Source: Rhineura floridana
Lineage: Eukaryota > Chordata > Lepidosauria > Squamata > Rhineuridae
Reading direction: 5' to 3'
DNA: 64,000 bases
Assembly: GCF_030035675.1 (NCBI RefSeq)
Contig: NC_084486.1
Coordinates: 63,407,230-63,471,229, forward strand
The position numbers and the translations under genes were made by a program. The notes beneath the pieces were generated by a model that searched no databases, was not told the DNA's origin, and saw only the letters and a program-made list of their open reading frames with translations. Below, piece by piece: positions 56,076 to 64,000 of the stretch. The first letter of the stretch is position 1, and each line of letters begins with the position of its first letter.

Positions 56076-56428
56076 TATACTGGTGGTGGTACAGGGATGC
56101 TAAGAATAGGAAATGCGTTTCAAACCTATGTACAATCAAATACCATTTGGCCAGGTCCTGAATGGACATGATGTCATTTGCTAAGACTCTATATTTATTA
56201 GTTGCTATACAGCCAATATGACTGTTAGGATTGCACAGTCTTAGTTCAGGAACCTGCACACCTTGTAGATGTGCAGAAAAGAAATAGTAAGGTGAAACCT
56301 GACCTAGAAAATCACATAAACTGAAAAGGTTGCAATCAGTTAAGTGTGTTTATCCACCTCTGTGATAGATTGAGGCCTAAACTTGCAAACTATTATGGCA
56401 AGTAACTCCCATAGTTTTATAGCAAATG

Positions 56429-56710
56429 AGTATGTTTGTTTGTTTGTTTAATATCCTGCCCTTCCTCCCAGAAGCAGCCCAGGGCAGCAAACAAAACACG
56501 AAAAACACTCTAAAGCATCTTAAAAACAGACTTATATTAGAAAAAACATTTTTTCCCAAAACATCTTAAAAAGCAATTCCAACACAGACGCAGATTGGGA
56601 TAAGGACTCTACTTAAAAGGCTTGTTGAAAGAGGAAGGTCTTCAATAGGCGTTGAAAAGGTCACTGAGATGGTGCCTGTCTAATATTTAAAGGGAGGGAA
56701 TTCAAAAGGG
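56429..56710 (-). mobile_element. LINE 3' end fragment
   Basis: (TTTG)n, TTAATATCCTGCCCTTCCTC, CCAGAAGCAGCCCAGGGCAG, then further 3' UTR and coding remains (AGGAAGGTCTTCAATAGGCG) and GAATTCAAAAGGGTAGGTGC. Same tail type as 14452 and 60988. Confidence 0.7.
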
Positions 56711-56727
56711 TAGGTGCCCCAATGTGA

Positions 56728-56850
56728 TGTTCTCCAGATGTTTTGGACTACAACACTCATCAGCCCCAGCCAGCATTGCCAATGGTCAGGGTTCCTGGGA
56801 GTTATAGTGCAAAACATTTGGCAGGTACCACATTGCAGAAGGCAATGACA
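56728..56850. mobile_element. hAT MITE, CTCCAGATGTTTTGGACTAC family
   Basis: GTTCTCCAGATGTTTTGGAC, TACAACACTCATCAGCCCC pairs with TGGGAGTTATAGTGCAAAAC, ATTTGGCAGGTACCACATTG. Confidence 0.75.
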
Positions 56851-57054
56851 CTTGAAAATTTAGGTGTTTTAAGTTGAGACGTGGGGATAAAGAAACCGAA
56901 GTAAAATGAGACTTTGGGAATATCATCAACTGAGAAAGAGTATGATAAAGTATGCTGGGACTTTTCTTGGTTTTCAGCTTGACTATATGCTATTGCTGAG
57001 CTACCAGATTCTGTTTAGTCAAGAAGTGGGAATGCACTGATTTGGTTCACTACT

Positions 57055-57290
57055 AAGGCCACTTTCACATAAATCCTGGGAATCCTGGCTACAATTACCA
57101 GAGTGGTTTAACAAGCAGTCTGTCTTCCCGGAGAACTCTGGGAATTGTAGCACTGTGAGGGGAATAGGGGTCTCCTAACAACTCTCAGCACCCTGGAAAA
57201 ACTACCATTTCCAGGATTCTTTGGGAGAAGACATGACTGTTGAAGTGGAATTATAGTGGAATAAATGTCTGGTGTGTGGTCCTAGTGAAA
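57055..57290. mobile_element. Palindromic MITE (AACTCTGGGAATTGTAG family)
   Basis: CCTGGGAATCCTGGCTACAA and GAGAACTCTGGGAATTGTAG pair around TTAACAAGCAGTCTG. Outer parts ACTTTCACATAAATCC and TAGTGGAATAAATGTCTGG frame it. Confidence 0.65.
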
Positions 57291-59007
57291 TTGCACATGG
57301 TAAAAAAATGGAAGAGCTATACAGTATTAAAAAGCTGGTCCTCACAGTCCACAAAAGGTTAGGGGTCTCCATTTCCTTAAGAGAAAATAGCAACCAAATT
57401 TATACTTGACACAAATTATCATGCACAAATTCTAAACAATGCACTTGAAGCAAGGCCAGAGAATTCTAGGCTCAGTGTGAATAATCTGTGGTGAAAAGAT
57501 GAAGGTAACTGCTGATTCCCAGCATGGATGCAGTGATAACACAGAAAGCCTGGAAAAATGTGGTGGTGGTAGTGGGAGATTCCTTGTCAACTGTTATGAA
57601 GGACAACCCTGAAAGCTCAGATAAGAATTTCATGGTTAAGTAGAACCCAGGAGTAGCAATAACCAATGCTGGACAAGGTGGTTGAGAATATGGAGGCATA
57701 AAGAGATGGATTTCCAGCACTTAAAAAAGTGACAAGTGCATCCTCTCCACCAGCTCATCAATGGAATCTCTTGCCCCATTTAACCACTTAGCTCCATTGA
57801 AGGGCTTTGGAAAGTCAGAGACAGGAGATTTCTCTTGAGAACTGTGTTTGCCAGGTAGCTATAAGATATGTCTATGGGTTTCTGGTTTATCCAAAGCTAT
57901 TACAGGAGACTGAGTAGGCTCTTAAAAAAACACAAAAGTGGCTTCAGAGGCTCACTGCTCACTTGTGCCTATTCTCCCTAAGCCTCCCCAAAATACTGCT
58001 GACTCTTATTAGATTAATATTTTCTCAGGTGTAAATCATTGGTGCTCTTCAGATCCAATTCAGGAGAACTCTACTTGAAACATGAGAATTGAGGCAATTT
58101 TCATAGACTTTTCAAAATATCATTGTATTGTCTTGAATGGTTTATGGTTATATAAGAGCTTGTTACTTGAACTTGTGTTATGAAGGCATGTGATATCAAG
58201 ATTATACATCATAGGGATTAATACTTTTATTGCCATTCAAACTTCTGAATACTGGTGTCAAATTAGCCAGCAAAAATGCTTTCTGAACTGTGTCATATAA
58301 TTAACAAACAACAAGCCACAACCCCAGCTGTAGTCATGGTGAGCAATAGTTACATGTAAGAACAGTAGGCTATGGAGGTAAACGTGTATATGCATAGGAT
58401 ATGCATCTCAAATTTTAGGGTAAAAAAAGGAGATGCTTTTAAAAAGAATATGTGTGTAAACCTGAAACTCAGTTAGGATGTGGGAAATGCATTTATAAAG
58501 GCCATTCTGGAAGCTTGGAAAATTTATCAAAATAGATTTTGTTTTCTCCATTAGCCTCCATAGAATTCTGTAAGAAAATGTGCATTCTAAATATATTCTT
58601 GCACTTGGGGGGAAATTTTACCTAAATCAGATAGATATTTTGAGAAATGGCATATTTCTCTCTTAATACAAAGACTTTAAGGCCCCAACTATTCATTAAG
58701 CAATCTTCTAGTAAGCTAAAAATTTAGTATAATAAGGGAAGGCTCATATGTCGAGTTGTTGTTAATGCATACTAATAATCAAGCTTTCATTAATAACATA
58801 TATACAAGAATTTTGAAATCTGGATCTGATATAACTCAAAGATTTCAGGTGAGGTAAGCAGGAGATCTGGACAGAGGGATTCCACAAGAAGTTTGGCTTT
58901 GGACATTGCCTGGTGAACCTTCAAAATTAACTTGGCTTAATCTAATAAAATCCAGTTCTAGTAATATCTATTGGTGCTAACAAAAGTTTCCCTTCCGGGG
59001 CAAGTAA
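57291..59007. other. No recognised gene
   Basis: Non-coding intron sequence without clear repeats. Confidence 0.5.
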
Positions 59008-59038
59008 CTTATTTATTTATTTATTTATTTATTTATTT
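59008..59038. repeat. (TTTA)n microsatellite
   Basis: About 30 bp of TTTA repeats, possibly the tail of an eroded LINE. Confidence 0.9.
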
Positions 59039-59046
59039 GCTTACTG

Positions 59047-59597
59047 CTAGTACACAGGGCCAGTTCTAAAGGGCGGCGAGGTGGGGCATTGGCCCGAGGG
59101 CCCCTGGAGCTACAGGGGCCCTTCCGCTCCCCTTCTGCAATCCACGGAAGCAGACAAGGCTCACCGGACAGGAGCTTCCTAGCCACCCGCCATCCCCCCG
59201 GTTCACCTACCTTTCTCTCCACTGTTTTTTGCTGTTTGCCATCAATCAAGATGGCGGCCGAGGTTTCCCTAAGGGGCTGAGGCCTCTGCCACCATCTTGG
59301 TTGATGTCATGCATGCGTGCTACACGTGTGCATTGCTGCCATCAACCAAGATGGCGGTAGAGGCTTCAGCCCCTTAGGGAAACCTCGGCCGCCATCTTGA
59401 TTGATGGCAAACCTGTGCGTGCAGCCACAAAAAACAGTGGAGAGAAAGGTAGGTGAAGCGGAGATGGTGGGCGGCTCGGAAGCTCCTGTATGGCGAGCTG
59501 CGGCTGCTTCCACGGATCATGGAAGGGGAGTGGAGGGGTCCAAGGCAGACTGGTGCCCAAGGGCCCCGGCATGCCTGGGGCCGGCCCTGCTAGTACA
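59047..59597. mobile_element. hAT-type element with YY1-like palindromes, copy 3 (best preserved)
   Basis: The element 59055-59589 (535 bp) starts CAGGGCCAG and ends CCGGCCCTG, between CTAGTACA at 59047-59054 and 59590-59597 (8 of 8). Each half is an inverted copy of the other, and each half contains its own smaller palindrome. YY1-like words: 59247-59258 (plus), 59289-59300 (inverse), 59347-59358 (plus), 59388-59399 (inverse). The ORFs on both strands are shadows of this palindrome. Confidence 0.93.
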
Positions 59598-60987
59598 TCA
59601 TGATTATTGCAGTACCATGGCATCAGGGGAAAGGGCTCAATCTACCCACCCTATCCCCCATGGTCCTCCTCCTCCACTCATCTCATGGCTTCTATATAAA
59701 GAATAAAAAACATGCACACTAAATGCTTACACACATTTCAGAACGTGTGCATTTTAGCCTTAACACTAAGCACTGAATGAGGTTCAATTGAGACAACACC
59801 ATAACTCAACCAGCCAGGCATGTTTTTTTATCTTGACCACACTCTTGCTTTTGCAGTCTGAGGCAGGCTGCAAAATCTGAACTTTTATCCAGCTATCCTT
59901 GGGCTGTTTTGGCTAGGTAGAGGGCAGTGACCAGGCTGGTGAGCTAAAATTTGCACAGGCCTGAAAAAGGAGAATTCACCCTGAGTGGAACACTGTGCAT
60001 TCTGAATACATACATAACTGTGCATTTATTATTGTGCTATCCAAATGAATTGTTTTTCAGTAAAAAGCATACACACAGAAAGCTTTCATTCAATATCCCT
60101 GTTAATAATTGCTAAATGAATAACACAACTTCTGACTTCTTTCTTTAGGATTTCCTGCTCTTTGAACTTGTCGATAAAGGGCAACCTCAAGAGGGAAAAC
60201 ACCTTGAAAATTGCACAGTATAAATAATGCCCCTGTTGCTGCATTTGGTGGAGAAATATTGAATATACATGGTATGCAATTGGCCTGAGGTGGTTCAGAG
60301 TTGAGCCAATTCTGGGCTGTTTTCAGCCATGTGAAAAGCCATTAGGGTCTTAAAATAGCCACAATGTCCTGATAACACACTTGGCTGAAATCAGTGCTAT
60401 TTCTGTACACAGAGTAGAAAGGTGGTTAAACAGAAGCAAGCTTTTTAGTTCAGGTTGCCTTTGACATTTCAATAGGGTTAAATAGAACTCTTTAAACTCA
60501 CATTATCACACGTACTAAATTAGTAATTCCTCTAGGTGTGATATTATAATAGATTGCTACTTTTGAACTGCTCCTTTCATACCTGGATCTCAGCACATTT
60601 TGAATAGGCTAGTAGGAAGATTGTATACACTTGTAACATAGGTCTGTGCAACGTGTAGGACCAAAACCTCACTCCTCTGAGTAACGCAAGAATGTCTACA
60701 TTATTGATGATGGGAAGAAGCAGAGATAAGCTATTCTTATTGTACCAGAGCCAGTCTCAGTGCAACAGATCATTTAAGAGATCATGTTTTGCCTCATTGA
60801 CAAAACTTTTTCTTTTCTTTTTAAAAATAAATTATAATTATGATAGCCAGGACCAGATTTAGGAGCAGATGATCCAGGTATACCTGTATCATAAGATGCC
60901 CACTGTGAAAGTCTGTACTGGCATGCTCCCATTATATATACAAAAAGGAAATGTGTGCATGTAATATTGACTGAATGGCCCATATAG
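59598..60987. other. No recognised feature
   Basis: Non-coding intron sequence. Confidence 0.5.
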
Positions 60988-61065
60988 GATTTATTTATTT
61001 ATTTATTATTTGATTTATATCCCACCCTTCCTCCCAGCAGGAGCCCAGGGTGGCAAACAGAAACA
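60988..61065 (-). mobile_element. LINE 3' tail
   Basis: (TTTA)n, TTTGATTTATATCCCACCCT, TCCTCCCAGCAGGAGCCCAG: inverse of the GGGAGGAAGGGTGGGATATA type of LINE end. Confidence 0.75.
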
Positions 61066-61258
61066 AATATAGTGGTTTATATCCTGATGTATCTGAGTAC
61101 AGGTCTTATCAAGCTGCATTATTTGCAACTGCAGGAAAGAAAATTGTGCTTTTTAATAAATTGTCAGAGGACTGCAAAGACAATTCACTAATCTGAACCA
61201 CTAAGTAAGAGAATCCTTGGAAAGTTAGCATCAGGGATTATTTTTGTCATGCTTCTAT

Positions 61259-61701
61259 CAGGGCCGGCTCCAGGCATGCGGGGGCCCTTGGGCATCAGCT
61301 TGCCCTGGCCTCCCGGTGGGTGGGTGGGTGTGCGCGCACGCGTGGCCCCCCCACAGCCCCCCTACCTGTCCAGTCTTTACCATTGCCCTTAATGAAGATG
61401 GCGGCCGTGGTTTCCCTAAGGGGAATGAAGCCTCCGCCACCATCTTTGTTGATGGCACACGTGCGTGCTACATGCGCACATCTCTGCCATCAACCAAGAT
61501 GGCGGCAGCGGCTTCAGTACCTTAGGGAAGCTGCGGCCGCCATCTTCATTAAGGGCAATGCTAAAAAGCCAGCTGACAGGTAAGTGGGGGGCGTGGGGGG
61601 TGCTGATCATGGACGGGGAGCGGAGGGCCCCTCAGGGGCTCCTGTAGCTCCGGGGCCCTTGGGCCAGTGCCCAACCTGGCCGCCCTTTAGAACCGGCTCT
61701 G
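61259..61701. mobile_element. hAT-type element with YY1-like palindromes, copy 4
   Basis: Starts CAGGGCCGGCTCCAGGCATG and ends GAACCGGCTCTG. Flanks GCTTCTAT (61251-61258) and CTTTCTAT (61702-61709) are similar but not identical. YY1-like words at 61394-61405, about 61434 (inverse), 61495-61506 and 61536-61547 (inverse). GC-rich against its AT-rich surroundings. Confidence 0.85.
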
Positions 61702-61709
61702 CTTTCTAT

Positions 61710-64000
61710 GCTAAATGTGAATTGGTAGCTTAACAACATTGTATGTCTTTCAGGCATTTTCTTTCATCTGTATTGTATGCATCGCCTATGGCTACAAGCA
61801 AGAAGCATGTTATCATGTGCCTGTCAAAGACTGTCTGCTTGACTATCCACTCAACAACCGAGACAAATAGTACATATAGTTCTTCACTTGCAGTGATGGC
61901 AGAACAGGCTTTTGTGGCCAATGTTGTGTCGACTTCTTTATATTATTTGTGGGAAAATGTATAACAATAGGGCCCATTCAACAAACAGTGTGTAAGTGAT
62001 GGTGTATAATTGTAATCACATCTTTGAGTGCAAATCTATCATTATATGACACACAGTGGAGGCTGGTCCACTAGAGCTTCTGGGACACATCCTTCCCAAG
62101 GAGAATGTCAAGCAAGTAAAAAAACCCCACCCAAACATATCAAAACCGTACACTCTTTGCTGTCCCACAGACATTTTATACTTCCAGACTACCAGGCACA
62201 TGTTCTCTGGCCAAGCAGGTCTCTGCACCACTGAGCCAATCCAAATCCAAAAGTGCAGCTATGGCAAAGAGGTTCCTCCCATGCGTCTCTAGGCAGAAAA
62301 TATATGTTACGTGTGTATGTGTGTAAGGCTTCCACTTCATCTGTTGTAATGAGGGTTATAGAGCAGCCTCACCTAAGAACTTAGTAGGGCTGCATTGAAG
62401 TCTAGTCTGAGCATACTCAGTGCTATCTCCTTGAAAGCCACACCTACATCCTTAACTAGGCACCAGGATCATGTTTCTCTTCCCTGATCATCTGTTTATT
62501 TTTATTTTACTTGCTGAATATTTATTTCAATGAACTGTCTTATTGTGTGAGAGAGCACCACTGGACACACTGCAATTACATGTACAATAATATTTTTTTA
62601 ACTTATACATTTTTGTTTATTGGATGGGAAGGGGGAGTTTAAAATCATTATTTTGAAAAATGTGTTTTCTAATCCTGCAACTGTTCACCCTTGTTAAAAA
62701 CTGATGGAATAAATAGAATAATTAATTATGCTGAAAGAGAAGGGGGAGTGGTTTTATTCAAAGGCATGATTGGATATGTATTTCTTTTTGGATCCTGTGA
62801 GTCTGGCAACTTGATGATGGAAATAGTGCTTGCAGCTTGATTTAACCGGAGATTATTGTAAAAGTGTACTGATTGCTGTTGTCAGTTTGTTGTGGAAAGT
62901 CTGAGTGTAGAACAATAATACTGTGGTGATTTTAAGATGTATTCTTTACACAAAGGATGGTGACTAAACCATTTTATTTCAAACAAACTAGAAGACACAT
63001 TAGGCATGAGAAAAAAACCACCAGAAATTTAACTCTTCAACTGCCTCAGGGCCTACTGTGAATAATCTGAGCCTCCCTGTTAACTAAGTACAACTCTGGG
63101 GAAAGAGTGTGGACATTTGAGGCACACTGTTGAGTCCTGTTCTAGGCCTCTGTTAAATTACAAGAATAGTTTTGCAAGAAAAAAAGTGAGTTTGTTCACA
63201 TCTTCCTTGCCTGAAGAGTAACATTGGCTCCAGGTTTTTTGGTAAAATGAGGCATGGAGTTGCTCTAGGTTCAGGCTGGATTCCCTTAACTGATTACTTT
63301 CAGTTAGTGCTACAGCCAGTTGCTTGTGTCCCCTCCCCCCCCCTTGGCATTTTGGTAAAATAGCAGTGATGTTTCATGTATCCATGTATCATCTGGCTGA
63401 CTGGAAATGAATAGTTTATATTTCAGGCTGGAGTTGTTACGGAATCATAAACAAACAGAGATTCCACATGAGGGAGGCAGGTGCCAGCCAACTAGCCATG
63501 GTTTACAGTAGAAATTAAGGAATAATTTATTTAACGGCTAGCAAATATATTATTGCTGAAACTTTCATGGATTACTAAGAATGATACATCTGATGAAGTA
63601 GACTCTAGCTCAAGACAGATTATGCCATAATAAATGTGTATGTTTTGAAAGTGCTAGTACTGTTCTTTTTGTTGCTCTGCTAAAATTGCACTATGATCTA
63701 CTTTGCAGGCTCGTTGTGAGGATAAAAATAGTATAAAAACAATATGACAAACCTAAAATGCTATTTCAAAAAGTAGGATGCTGCAGAGGATGGTTCAGAT
63801 GAGAACTCAGTGTGCAGAGCCTATATGTATTTCGGGAGCATGGATTGTATCCAACCTGCACACCCCACCCAGGTAAGCCTGCCCCAATAGACAGCTACAT
63901 GCTGGATTTGCCAAGGATCTGCATGCAAAAACCAGTGTTTATAGACCTGAATATCAGTGGGGCTTGCTTCTGAGTAATAAACAGTTATTGTGGCATTAAT
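61710..64000. other. No recognised gene; LINE/SINE-like piece near 63690-63760
   Basis: CAGGCTCGTTGTGAGGATAA at 63707 resembles the head of the tail repeats at 51971 and 52238. The 62050-62230 segment may be repetitive (GTGGAGGCTGGTCCACTAGA) but its class is unclear. No coding exon recognised; probably still GPR26 intron 1. Confidence 0.4.

Larger units (their letters stand above)
51524..64000 (-). other. GPR26: GPR26 intron 1 (partial, at least 12.4 kb)
   Basis: No open frame of the size or sequence expected for the TM1-TM5 exon appears between exon 2 and the window end, so the first coding exon must lie beyond 64000. The interval is filled with repeats and non-coding DNA listed separately. 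Confidence 0.8.

Overview
This is vertebrate genomic DNA, almost certainly from a lizard or other squamate reptile. The evidence is the repeat mix: BovB (RTE) LINE sequence next to tRNA-derived SINEs with BovB-like 3' ends, L2/CR1-group LINE tails, many hAT-type elements with 8-bp target duplications, L1-type retrotransposons and a Copia element. I do not place it more finely. No bacterial features, tRNA genes, rRNA genes or CRISPR arrays were seen.

One host gene is supported. The minus strand carries the last two coding exons of the orphan receptor GPR26. Exon 2 (51410-51523) encodes the third intracellular loop and TM6. Exon 3 (41665-41896) encodes TM7 and the C-tail. Splice sites and phases agree on both sides. 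The exon for TM1-TM5 is not in the window, so everything from 51524 to 64000 is probably GPR26 intron 1, and 1-41664 is 3' UTR plus intergenic DNA.

Layout. 1-4784: a hAT-type element split by a broken Copia LTR element (189-4251). 4957-5972: two tRNA-type SINEs. 6-11 kb: sparse sequence with a hairpin MITE and LINE tails. 11.7-13.9 kb: a hAT element rich in YY1-like sites, a possible LTR fossil and a degenerate hAT copy. 15.7-18.0 kb: a three-level nest (LINE in hAT in hAT). 18-22 kb: quiet DNA and a TG satellite. 22.2-24.1 kb: an L1-type element coding only an ORF1 protein. 26.1-27.5 kb: an L2/CR1 LINE with recognisable RT. 28-36 kb: MITEs and quiet DNA. 37.2-39.4 kb: a second ORF1-only L1-type element, on the minus strand. 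41.6-51.5 kb: GPR26 exons 3 and 2 with intron 2, which holds SINEs, MITEs, LINE pieces and a BovB fragment. 52-64 kb: more MITEs, a SINE split by a palindromic MITE, a degenerate tandem array at 55 kb and two more YY1-rich hAT copies.

The most interesting system is the pair of ORF1-only L1-type elements. They are independent insertions (different target duplications, opposite strands) that share the same 5' end, one intact ORF1-like reading frame and the same 3' UTR. Neither has an endonuclease/RT ORF, which resembles the mammalian half-L1 (HAL1) design. Second is the hAT family that spreads palindromes packed with YY1-like motifs.
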